13,098 nt of DNA, taken from assembly GCA_017853285.1 (NCBI GenBank), contig JAFMJU010000047.1, forward strand, positions 1-13,098, read 5' to 3'. This DNA comes from Gemmataceae bacterium. Its GTDB lineage: Bacteria; Planctomycetota; Planctomycetia; Gemmatales; Gemmataceae. Below are positions 1 to 6,275 of the stretch, piece by piece. The notes under the pieces are model-generated. The model saw only the letters and a program-made list of their open reading frames with translations. It was not told the origin of the DNA and did no database searches. Made by a program: the position numbers and the translations under genes. The stretch's first letter is position 1, and every line of letters begins with the position of its first letter.

Positions 1-1
1 C

Positions 2-532
2 CTGGTTTGCACCAACACCACGATCTACAAGGAGACCAATCTCGCGGAGATCGATGAGCTGTTCGGTTTCCTCGCCTCAATCGGGGTCGATGGCTTCATG
101 GTCAGCCCGGCCTACGGCTACTCGGCCGTCCACGACACCAATCCGGAGGGGGCCCAGGAGATCTTCATGACGAGGAAGGACATCCACGAGAAGTTCTCGG
201 CGGCCCAAAAGCTGTTCGCCAAGCACCGCATGATGAGTTCGCCGATTTACCTCGATTTTCTCGCTGGCAAGCGGGATCTCTCCTGCGCCGCCTACGCCAA
301 CCCAACCCGCAATGTGAAGGGCTGGAAGGGGCCTTGCTACCTCATCACCGACAAACACCACGACAGCTTCCAAGGTCTGATACAAGAGACCAACTGGGAC
401 GCCTACGGCCACGGCAAGGACGCCCGCTGCGAGCACTGCCTGATGCATTGCGGGTTTGAAATCTCCGCCGCGCTCGGTGTGAACGCCAAGCTCGGGGACA
501 CCCTGCGGATGATCGCCTGGCAGGTGGCTTGA
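2..532 (+). CDS. hpnH: HpnH, adenosylhopane synthase (radical SAM), 3' part
   Basis: Partial gene, entering from the left edge; the last 176 codons are visible. HpnH is the radical SAM enzyme that joins the 5'-deoxyadenosyl group to diploptene, giving adenosylhopane, the first step of C35 hopanoid side-chain synthesis. The N-terminal CxxxCxxC iron-sulfur cluster motif lies outside the window. What is visible is the end of the barrel (TNTTIYKETN, GVDGFMVSPAYGY) and the family-specific C-terminal domain (DUF3463 type) with the second cysteine cluster RCEHCLMHCGFE near bases 425-460, a hallmark of HpnH. The stop codon is followed after 6 bases by hpnG, so the two are almost certainly co-transcribed. 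Identification comes from recalled family motifs. An ATG at 98 is internal, not a start. Confidence 0.9.
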   Translation: MVCTNTTIYKETNLAEIDELFGFLASIGVDGFMVSPAYGYSAVHDTNPEGAQEIFMTRKDIHEKFSAAQKLFAKHRMMSSPIYLDFLAGKRDLSCAAYANPTRNVKGWKGPCYLITDKHHDSFQGLIQETNWDAYGHGKDARCEHCLMHCGFEISAALGVNAKLGDTLRMIAWQVA

Positions 533-538
533 TTTTCA

Positions 539-1228
539 GTGCCCGGGGGCGAAGGCTTGGTGGTTTGCGCACTGGCGCGTGAAACAGCCAAGCTCGTTCC
601 CGTGGCAGGTCCTCATCCTGTGGTCACCATGGGCCCCGGTGATTATTTCGCCGGGGCATTTTCGCGCTATCTCGACAGTTTGAATCCCAAGCCCGCATGG
701 GCCCTGCTTGCAGGATATTCCGGCTCCTTGAGCCCCGCCGTTTTTCCCGGGGAGGTGGTGATCGCCTCCGCGGTGGCGGGAGCGCCTGACGGCAACCACT
801 CGCCTTCCTTGAAACTTCAAGTTGCCCCCCAACCGGATCTCACCATCCACACCGGCCCACTCTGCACTTCGCCCAGGCTCATCGCCACGCCGACCGAAAA
901 AAAAAGCCTTGGAAAACAAACCGGTGCCCTGGCCGTGGACATGGAAAGCGCGGCGTTTGCAGGCATCTGCAATCGGTTCAAAATCCCCTGGGCGGTGGTT
1001 CGGGTTGTGTTTGATTCCTTGGACGATCCCCTGCACCCAAAGATGCTGCGCTGGTGCGACAGCCAAGGCAGGGACAACCTGTCCGCCTTGGCCTGGGACC
1101 TGATGACCTCGCCGGGATGGTGGTGGCGCCTGCCCGGCTGGGGCAACCGGGATCGCCTGGCAGGAAAATCACTCAGGCAGGCCTTGGGGGGGATCATCCA
1201 ATCCATTGGCACTACCCGGGCCAGTTGA
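539..1228 (+). CDS. hpnG: HpnG-like adenosylhopane nucleosidase (phosphorylase superfamily)
   Basis: A 229-residue member of the nucleoside phosphorylase/MTA-SAH nucleosidase superfamily. HpnG acts directly after HpnH, removing adenine from adenosylhopane to give ribosylhopane (or its phosphate). Seen here: a short N-terminal strand 'LVVCALARET', the glycine-rich 'LLAGYSGSLSP' (57-66), 'PGEVVIASAV' (70-79), the substrate-binding 'VDMESA' (133-138) typical of nucleosidases, and a likely catalytic Asp in 'VVFDSLDD' (D159). Length fits the family. The start is GTG; a possible Shine-Dalgarno AGGTGG (522-527) lies inside the end of hpnH. A run of nine A (897-905) encodes part of 'TEKKSL'. The 3' end overlaps the opposing cyclase gene by 17 bases. 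The sequence alone gives the superfamily; the HpnG assignment rests mainly on adjacency to hpnH. Confidence 0.82.
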   Translation: MPGGEGLVVCALARETAKLVPVAGPHPVVTMGPGDYFAGAFSRYLDSLNPKPAWALLAGYSGSLSPAVFPGEVVIASAVAGAPDGNHSPSLKLQVAPQPDLTIHTGPLCTSPRLIATPTEKKSLGKQTGALAVDMESAAFAGICNRFKIPWAVVRVVFDSLDDPLHPKMLRWCDSQGRDNLSALAWDLMTSPGWWWRLPGWGNRDRLAGKSLRQALGGIIQSIGTTRAS

Positions 1229-2186
1229 GAATCTCCACCCGGTTCCTGCCTCCCTGCTTGGCGGCATGAAGCGCCTTGGCGGCCAAACGCGCCAGATCCT
1301 GCGCGGCCACCTGCACCCCGGCGGGGACAGTTGCCAAACCCACGCTCACAGTCAGCAAGACCGGTTGGCCCGTTTCCTCAAAGGGCCTCGTGGCAACCAT
1401 GTGGCGCAGGCGCTCACCCAAAGCCGCGGCGCCCAGGGCATCGGTGTTGCGGGCCAGCACCTGGAATTCCTCGCCCCCGATCCGCGCCAACAAATCCGTC
1501 TCGCGCATGGAATCCCGCAGGCGGGCTCCCATTCCTCGCAACAGCAGGTCCCCGCCTGTGTGGAGCACCCTCTCGTTCCAGGCCTTGAAATGATCGATAT
1601 CCACCAGGGCCAAAGCTGCCGGTTGCCTGAGTGGCCCGTGACCGAATTCCCGGGCCAGAACCCTGTCCATGGCCCGGCGGTTGGGCAGCCCGGTCAACGC
1701 GCAGGTGAAGGCCTGCTGCCGCAGGCGGACAGTTTCGCGTGCCAGATCGATATTCCTTTGCTTGAGCATTTCCAGCCGCCGGGCCAGCGCCATGTCCGTG
1801 GGCAGGTTGTCGAACTGGTGCAAATCCCCGTGGAGGGCCCGAAACAGGATCCAACGGGCAAAGGAATCGAGCGGCCATGGAACCGGCAGCCAGACCAGAT
1901 TGAGCCATTCCTGGAAAGCGGCGGAGTCCGCCTCCCAGCCGGCATGTTCCAGGCTGGAAAAGGCGCAAAGCCTCGGCATGTCGGGTTCCGCCTCGGCCCA
2001 GGCGGCGAACACGTTCCGCAGTTCGGACGGATCACAGTCAGGCCCGGCAAGGAGGACAAAATTTGCGGGTTCGGGAAACCTGTCCGAGGGCACGGATCGG
2101 ACCGGGCAGGAAAACCAGCTTATCAGCTGGTCCACCACTGGCTCCGGCACCTTCCAGGCCATGATTCCGTCCGGGGTTTCAGCCAC
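1212..2186 (-). CDS. GGDEF-domain diguanylate cyclase with receiver-like N-terminus
   Basis: A 324-residue protein predicted to make cyclic di-GMP from two GTP. The C-terminal GGDEF domain (about 160-324) has LTGLPNRR (164-171), the metal-binding VDIDHF (195-200), an 'NE...LHTGGD' substrate-binding segment (204-213), the active-site loop GGEEF (237-241), and RETD (228-231) five residues before it, which is a product-inhibition I-site. The active and inhibitory sites thus look intact, although the usual Asp two residues before LTGL is Cys162. Residues 131-158 look like a signalling coiled coil. The first ~120 residues alternate strand-like and helix-like segments (NFVLLAGP, RLCAFSS, then VWLPVPWPLDSFARWI), resembling a degenerate receiver domain with no obvious phosphoacceptor. 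No membrane segment or signal peptide is visible, so it is probably cytosolic. GTG start at 2186; an ATG at 2162 (residue 9) is an alternative. Confidence 0.9.
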   Translation of the reverse strand: MAETPDGIMAWKVPEPVVDQLISWFSCPVRSVPSDRFPEPANFVLLAGPDCDPSELRNVFAAWAEAEPDMPRLCAFSSLEHAGWEADSAAFQEWLNLVWLPVPWPLDSFARWILFRALHGDLHQFDNLPTDMALARRLEMLKQRNIDLARETVRLRQQAFTCALTGLPNRRAMDRVLAREFGHGPLRQPAALALVDIDHFKAWNERVLHTGGDLLLRGMGARLRDSMRETDLLARIGGEEFQVLARNTDALGAAALGERLRHMVATRPFEETGQPVLLTVSVGLATVPAGVQVAAQDLARLAAKALHAAKQGGRNRVEILNWPG

Positions 2187-2301
2187 CGGGAACCCCCCGC
2201 AAAGCCCAAAAAACCGCGATGAAAAGCGCGCGAAAGCCGGGCCTACAAGCCATTTTCGGACGAAGGGGCGCCCAAAGCAAGGAGCCGCCCGAAAAAGCTA
2301 C

Positions 2302-2324
2302 AAAAATACACCGGTACTATTTTT
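2302..2324. repeat. AT-rich imperfect dyad around ACCGGT
   Basis: Arms AAAAATA (2302-2308) and TATTTTT (2318-2324) flank a 9-base centre containing ACCGGT. The T run continues to 2326. As RNA the stem would be weak, so a protein-binding site near the start of either divergent transcript is more plausible than a terminator. The role is inferred only. Confidence 0.3.
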
Positions 2325-2366
2325 TTAGGCGTCCCCTCGGGCCCGTTGGAAAAGATGGCCGGCCCC

Positions 2367-2395
2367 TTGCTTGCCCCCCCCCGAACAGTTAATAT
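2367..2395 (+). promoter_or_regulatory. Candidate sigma-70-type promoter upstream of the sigma gene
   Basis: TTGCTT (2367-2372) and TAATAT (2390-2395) are separated by exactly 17 bases. Each hexamer only partly matches the consensus (3/6 and 4/6). If used, it would give the sigma-factor mRNA a leader of roughly 270 bases containing the inverted repeats at 2419-2431 and 2480-2498. A chance match is quite possible. Confidence 0.25.
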
Positions 2396-2479
2396 GCATC
2401 TCGTTGGAGGGAGTCGCGGGAACATGGTTCCACGGAGCCCTGAAATATCAGCGGGGATCCCTTTTTCCTCGGGTTTTTC

Positions 2480-2498
2480 GCGGGTGATCATCACCCGC
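2480..2498. repeat. Perfect 8-3-8 inverted repeat, possible operator or leader hairpin
   Basis: GCGGGTGA (2480-2487), loop TCA, TCACCCGC (2491-2498). No T run follows on either strand, so it is not a classical intrinsic terminator. It sits about 175 bases upstream of the sigma-factor start codon and could be a regulator-binding palindrome or a hairpin in the leader mRNA. The pairing is seen directly; the function is inferred. Confidence 0.45.
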
Positions 2499-2673
2499 AG
2501 ACCACGGGTGCGAAATGGTTCCCCCTAGCCGACCAGAATCGGCCAGCGCGTTGGAAAACGACGCGTCCAAAGGCTGGTTCGATTAGGCAAAAATTGGCCC
2601 TTCCCACCTGCCCTGCGGTTGGGATAGCGGCCCGGCACATCCAACACCCAAATGGATCTGGGATAAAAATTGT

Positions 2674-3684
2674 ATGAAAACCAAGAGGCGTTCCGCGGAG
2701 GCCCCGGTCGATGACACTCCATTCAACGCGGAAACGGTGGTCTACTCTTCCGACCTGCTGACTCCCGACGAGGAGCGAAGCCTTCTGGCAGACTTTTGGG
2801 AAGTGAAAAACGCCCTGATTCGAACCCTCATCAAGTCATTTCCCAAGCTCCGGGCGCAAAAGCCCCCACTTGAACCCTGGCCGATGGCCCAATTCATCCG
2901 TGAAGCTTGCACCGAGCAATCCCGGTTGGGTGCTCCCGCGGTGAAGAAGCTCCATGACCAGTATGTCCACCTGAAACACCGGTTGGCCTCCGCCAACATC
3001 CGTCTGGCTGCGCACGTGGCCAAACGCTTCCGTCATCACGCCCTCAGCTACGCCGACTTGTTGCAGGAAGCCGTTTGCGGCCTGATGCAGGCCATCGACC
3101 GGTTTGATGTGAGCCACGGCACCCGGTTGGCAACCTATGCGACTTGGTGGATTCGGCAGACTTTGCAGATCGCGGTGGCCAGGCAATCCCACCTCGTGAG
3201 CCTATCGCCCCACCACCTTCAGGAATTGGGCCTTTTGCAGCAGGAATCTGAGGCGCTGGCCCATGGTGGTCGCCACCTTCCCACCCCGCAGGAGCTGGCC
3301 AAGAGAACCGGCAGCAGTCTGGAGCATTTAACCCATCTTCAAACCGCTACCCGAACACCGGTATCGCTGAACGCGGTTTTGGATGATGACAGCGACTTCA
3401 AGCTGACAGAGGCCATGCCCGACAACGGCACCAACATCCTGCGCGACAACAATGAGCGCCAGGAGGCCCTGCTATTCCTGATGGATTCGCTTCGCCCACG
3501 GGAGCGAAAGGTTTTGGACCTACGCTTCGGATTGACGGGCAGCGGCACCCATAGCCTCCGCCAAATTGGTCACCTGCTTCGCATTAGCAAGGAGCGGGTG
3601 CGGCAAATCCAGAATCGCGCCCTTGAAAAGTTGCGCACCAACGCTGAGCGCGTCGGTTGGGAGCCCAGCCTGCTTCTGGGCTGA
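2674..3684 (+). CDS. RpoD-like sigma-70 family RNA polymerase sigma factor
   Basis: A 336-residue sigma factor that directs RNA polymerase to promoters. Visible in order: a region 1.2-like segment (about 26-50, 'SSDLLTPDEERSLL'); region 2 (about 105-175) with 'ASANIRLAAHVAKRF', the core-binding 'YADLLQEAVCGLMQAIDRFD' and the promoter-melting 'TYATWWIRQ' carrying the Trp pair 158-159; region 3 (about 200-232, 'PTPQELAKRTG...PVSLN'); and region 4 (about 273-322, 'LRPRERKVLDLRFGL') with the -35 recognition helix 'SKERVRQIQNRALEKL' (305-320). Region 1.1 is absent and the protein is short, so it is probably a group 2 alternative factor rather than the housekeeping RpoD. Region 4 has a slightly long turn 'TGSGTHSLRQIG'. 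The ATG has only a weak Shine-Dalgarno (GGGAT). It stands alone, followed by a strong terminator. Confidence 0.92.
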   Translation: MKTKRRSAEAPVDDTPFNAETVVYSSDLLTPDEERSLLADFWEVKNALIRTLIKSFPKLRAQKPPLEPWPMAQFIREACTEQSRLGAPAVKKLHDQYVHLKHRLASANIRLAAHVAKRFRHHALSYADLLQEAVCGLMQAIDRFDVSHGTRLATYATWWIRQTLQIAVARQSHLVSLSPHHLQELGLLQQESEALAHGGRHLPTPQELAKRTGSSLEHLTHLQTATRTPVSLNAVLDDDSDFKLTEAMPDNGTNILRDNNERQEALLFLMDSLRPRERKVLDLRFGLTGSGTHSLRQIGHLLRISKERVRQIQNRALEKLRTNAERVGWEPSLLLG

Positions 3685-3712
3685 CAAACCTTAAACCTTT
3701 CCCGTTTTACCC

Positions 3713-3750
3713 GCGTGGTCCGGACAACCTGTCCGGACCACGCTTTTTTT
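3713..3750 (+). terminator. Strong intrinsic terminator of the sigma-factor gene
   Basis: A perfect 14-bp stem, GCGTGGTCCGGACA (3713-3726) with TGTCCGGACCACGC (3730-3743), closes a 3-base ACC loop and is followed at once by seven T (3744-3750). It lies 29 bases after the sigma stop codon. It ends the sigma transcript and implies that the next gene has its own promoter. Confidence 0.95.
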
Positions 3751-3885
3751 ATTCCGTTGCCCCCGGCCCATTCCCGTTCCCCAATCGGGTGGCATAGTTG
3801 AACGCCTCCTATCACCCGGTCTCTCCGAATTCCCGGGTGCCTCGCAGACCACGCTCGCCCGATTGCCACCCTGCCGGGGAATTTC

Positions 3886-5556
3886 GTGTTTTTTCCCACA
3901 GCGGTTTTCTTGACTTTGGCAAGGCTCGCAGGCCATGCGTGGCCTGGGGATGAGACCGTAAACTCCCTCCCTGTTCCACTGGTTGCCGCATGCAAATCGG
4001 CAGGCGTCAGCCCCGGTAGAAAAGCCATCCTTGAAAGGATGGAAAACCTGGTTCCCAGCGCCTCCCTGCTGTCCAGTTGGGAAGCCGACCTTAGCCGTTT
4101 GGGATCTGCGGATTTCACGGCCAGGGAGGAAGCCACGCTGCGCCTGATGACCCAAGGGCCAGCGTTACGGGGCAGGCTTTTGGCGGCGAAGGAAGGCGCT
4201 GATCCTGAGATTGCCCGCAGGGTGGATGAAATCTCGGAGTCCCAACCCTTTCGCCAGCAGGAAGCCTGGCTGGAATCCGCAGTGGCCTGGCTGGCACAAA
4301 ACCCCGATGAATTTCTGCAAAATTGGCTGGTGGCCTACATCCCTTGGGTGGAGCAAACGGAACCGAACCCCACCTCCCAGTGGCTGATGGACCGGCTTCT
4401 CGAATGTTCCGCCCGAACCAACCGGTGGGATTGGGCCCGGCAGCTACATCCAGGGTCCGCACCGCTACTTCGTCTGGCGGCAGCCCGGGCCCCTGTTGGG
4501 CCTTTTGGAATCGCTGGAACCAATCGGGGTGAATGGGCGAATGAATCGGATCCGCGCATCCGATTCGTTTTGGCAAAGAGAAAGCTTTCCCTGCAGTCAA
4601 CGGATGCAGCCAAAGAACTGGCCCGTTTGCTGTTATCGCTGCCTGAATCAGACGCCCTGGAGGCAGAAGCATTATTGCAAACCATCGCCGGCCCGGAAGC
4701 CAACGGATTTGTCGCCTTGATGCGCCTTGGAAAACTCGACAGGACCGGGTGTTCCAAAGCATGGTTGGAGTGGCTGGAAAAGCCTGAGTCACAATCCCAT
4801 GGCCAACCAGCAAAAATGCACCCCAAACGCACCTTGGTGGTGGAATTTGATGGGCCAAGGGGGGGGCGCATCCAGGAGCTTGGCAATAATTGGAAATCCC
4901 TCTGGTCCATGGAAGGATTGTCCGGCCCCAATTCCGTTCAGTTTTTACCCGGGGGGAACCTGCTGATTGCTGAACGAACGGCCTGCCGGGTGACTGAGCG
5001 GACACGCTCCGGGCAGGTGCGCTGGGAGCAAACCTTGGCTTCAGGACCTATTTCGGCCATCCGGACAGCGTTTGGAACCACCATCATCGCCACATTTCAG
5101 GAAGTGGTGGAGATGGATTCGGTAGGGAAAGAAATCAGAAAACACACCCACTCCTCCGGCTTCCGTGAGGTGAAAAGCCTGCCACAGGGATCCCTGCGTT
5201 GCGTGACTGGCGACGGAAACATCCAAATCCTGAACGAGTCTTGGCAAATCACCCATATGGTGAAGCCGGAACGCCATAGCCAGGGTGCCGCCTACTGGGC
5301 CAGTGTGGCCGACCTTTCGCCCGAAAAAATGCTTGTCAGCCTGGGTGGAACCGGGAGGTTGGTGGAAATCAATCAGGAGGGTCAGATTTCCTGGGAAGCG
5401 GCGGTTCCGGCAGTTGTTCATGCCCAACGGCTAGCGAATGGGAACACGCTGGTTTGCTCTTTCGATGGGAGAGCCCTGGTGGAGCTGGACGCCACCGGAA
5501 AGGAGGTGGGTCGCCTTTCCCTCGAGGGTCGCCCGTTCCTGGCCATCCAGAGGTAA
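3886..5556 (+). CDS. Exported HEAT-like / beta-propeller protein
   Basis: A 556-residue protein of unknown function. The N-terminus (MFFPTAVFLTLARLAGHA) looks like a short signal peptide, cleaved around residues 18-20, so the protein is probably exported. Residues about 61-120 (WEADLSRLGSADFTAREEAT...ADPEIARRVDEI) form a HEAT-like helical unit that I associate with many planctomycete secreted proteins. Residues about 130-300 look alpha-helical. Residues about 335-555 are a PQQ/NHL/arylsulfotransferase-like propeller with recurrent blades: LWSMEGLSGPNSVQFLPGGN, RWEQTLASGPISAI, EMDSVGKEIRK, LVEINQEGQISWEA, LVELDATGKEVGRL. No catalytic residues are evident; binding or scaffolding is the safest guess. 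GTG start, with GGGGA (3876-3880) five bases upstream. A run of eight G occurs at 4859-4866. It follows the sigma terminator and is apparently monocistronic. Confidence 0.8.
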   Translation: MFFPTAVFLTLARLAGHAWPGDETVNSLPVPLVAACKSAGVSPGRKAILERMENLVPSASLLSSWEADLSRLGSADFTAREEATLRLMTQGPALRGRLLAAKEGADPEIARRVDEISESQPFRQQEAWLESAVAWLAQNPDEFLQNWLVAYIPWVEQTEPNPTSQWLMDRLLECSARTNRWDWARQLHPGSAPLLRLAAARAPVGPFGIAGTNRGEWANESDPRIRFVLAKRKLSLQSTDAAKELARLLLSLPESDALEAEALLQTIAGPEANGFVALMRLGKLDRTGCSKAWLEWLEKPESQSHGQPAKMHPKRTLVVEFDGPRGGRIQELGNNWKSLWSMEGLSGPNSVQFLPGGNLLIAERTACRVTERTRSGQVRWEQTLASGPISAIRTAFGTTIIATFQEVVEMDSVGKEIRKHTHSSGFREVKSLPQGSLRCVTGDGNIQILNESWQITHMVKPERHSQGAAYWASVADLSPEKMLVSLGGTGRLVEINQEGQISWEAAVPAVVHAQRLANGNTLVCSFDGRALVELDATGKEVGRLSLEGRPFLAIQR

Positions 5557-5725
5557 ACCATTAAATATCAATGACTTAGTATCTTTATGGCGCCATCCGG
5601 AAACGCCGGTTGGGTCCTGAAAAATTGTCTTGCCTTCCGATTTGGCAATTTTTATGGTCGTCCCTCCGAATCAGTCCCCGTTTGCAACGGGCCGCGGTGA
5701 TTCCTTGTGCCCGGGAGAAAGGCCA

Positions 5726-6238
5726 GTGTTCACCTCTTCCCACCTGTATTACAGCGATCTAAAACCAGGCGATACATGGACCAGCCCGGGGAGAACCATC
5801 ACCCAGGCGGACATCGTGAACTTTGCCGGTGTCAGCGGGGACTTCAACCCGATCCATATCGATCACCAATTCGCCGCCACCACCCCGTTCCGCAAGCCGG
5901 TGGCCCATGGATTGCTGGTCCTTTCGGTGGCCAGCGGCCTTGGCCTCAACCATCCGCCGCTCCGTACCCTCGCATTTGTCGCCATCAAGGAATGGCATTT
6001 CCTGGAACCTGTCTTCATCGGGGACACCATCCGGGTCCGTTGCACGGTGATGGGCATCGAGGAAAAATCGCGCGGTCGGCGAGGGCATATCACCTGGAAA
6101 CGGGAAATCATCAACCAGGAAGAGAAAGTGGTTCAATGGGGCACCACGCTTTTGCTGGTGGAAGGCCGAGGTACCATGAAAACCTACAGTTCCCCAGAGG
6201 AAAGCCTGCCGGGGGACAAGGTGATTCAGGAATCGTAA
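5726..6238 (+). CDS. MaoC-like (R)-hydratase / acyl dehydratase
   Basis: A 170-residue single hotdog-fold protein of the MaoC/(R)-specific enoyl-CoA hydratase family, which adds water reversibly to enoyl-thioesters. The hydratase signature is intact: 'FAGVSGDFNPIHID' (33-46) with the catalytic pair Asp39 and His44, followed by 'PVAHGLL' (58-64) and the closing 'FLEPVFIGDTIRVRC'. Length suits a single-domain family member. The GTG at 5726 is chosen because an excellent Shine-Dalgarno (GGGAGAAAGG, 5712-5721) precedes it and the family fold begins just after it. The frame stays open upstream to a TTG at 5630 and an ATG at 5654, but those extra residues look non-homologous. The substrate cannot be told from sequence; fatty-acid or polyketide-type acyl thioesters are usual. 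gltX follows after 37 bases. Confidence 0.85.
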   Translation: MFTSSHLYYSDLKPGDTWTSPGRTITQADIVNFAGVSGDFNPIHIDHQFAATTPFRKPVAHGLLVLSVASGLGLNHPPLRTLAFVAIKEWHFLEPVFIGDTIRVRCTVMGIEEKSRGRRGHITWKREIINQEEKVVQWGTTLLLVEGRGTMKTYSSPEESLPGDKVIQES

Positions 6239-6244
6239 ACTAGC

Positions 6245-6267
6245 CCCGGGCCACCATTCGGCCCGGG
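6245..6267 (+). promoter_or_regulatory. Hairpin overlapping the gltX Shine-Dalgarno
   Basis: CCCGGGCC (6245-6252) pairs perfectly with GGCCCGGG (6260-6267) around a 7-base loop. The right arm runs into the ribosome-binding site GGGAGGA (6265-6271), five bases before the ATG. Folding would partly hide it, so the hairpin could tune gltX translation or act as a weak attenuator. There is no T run. The regulatory role is inference. Confidence 0.4.
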
Positions 6268-6275
6268 AGGACAGC

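Larger units (their letters stand above)
2187..2673. other. Gene-free divergent intergenic region
   Basis: This 487-base stretch separates the divergent cyclase and sigma-factor genes and should hold both promoters. I find no convincing protein gene. It does hold inverted repeats: an AT-rich dyad at 2302-2324 (AAAAATA / TATTTTT around ACCGGT), a 5-3-5 repeat GGAAC-ATG-GTTCC at 2419-2431, and an 8-3-8 repeat at 2480-2498. The motif ATGGTTCC occurs twice (2424-2431 and near 2514). A run of nine C lies at 2374-2382. A plausible plus-strand promoter is at 2367-2395. I recognise no known riboswitch; in particular I do not see a c-di-GMP (GEMM) core. Confidence 0.6.

Noticed and set aside
77..448. 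Minus-strand open frame opposite hpnH
   Set aside because: It is the reverse-strand shadow of a clearly coding, motif-bearing gene and has no family features.
2187..2345. Possible c-di-GMP riboswitch upstream of the cyclase gene
   Set aside because: I could not find the conserved GEMM core or its paired arms on the minus strand; only GC-rich sequence and runs of T are visible.
2346..2528. Small plus-strand open frame (60 codons; 34 from an internal ATG at 2424)
   Set aside because: No recognisable motif, arginine/proline/serine-rich translation typical of GC-rich noncoding DNA, and poor ribosome-binding-site spacing.
3813..3839. CACCCGG/CCGGGTG inverted repeat upstream of the propeller gene
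   Set aside because: Only 7 bp with a 13-base loop in GC-rich DNA; expected by chance and without other signals.
5630..5725. Longer N-terminus of the MaoC-like protein from TTG 5630 or ATG 5654
   Set aside because: No ribosome-binding site of comparable quality, and the extra 24-32 residues do not resemble the hotdog domain; the GTG at 5726 has a strong Shine-Dalgarno.
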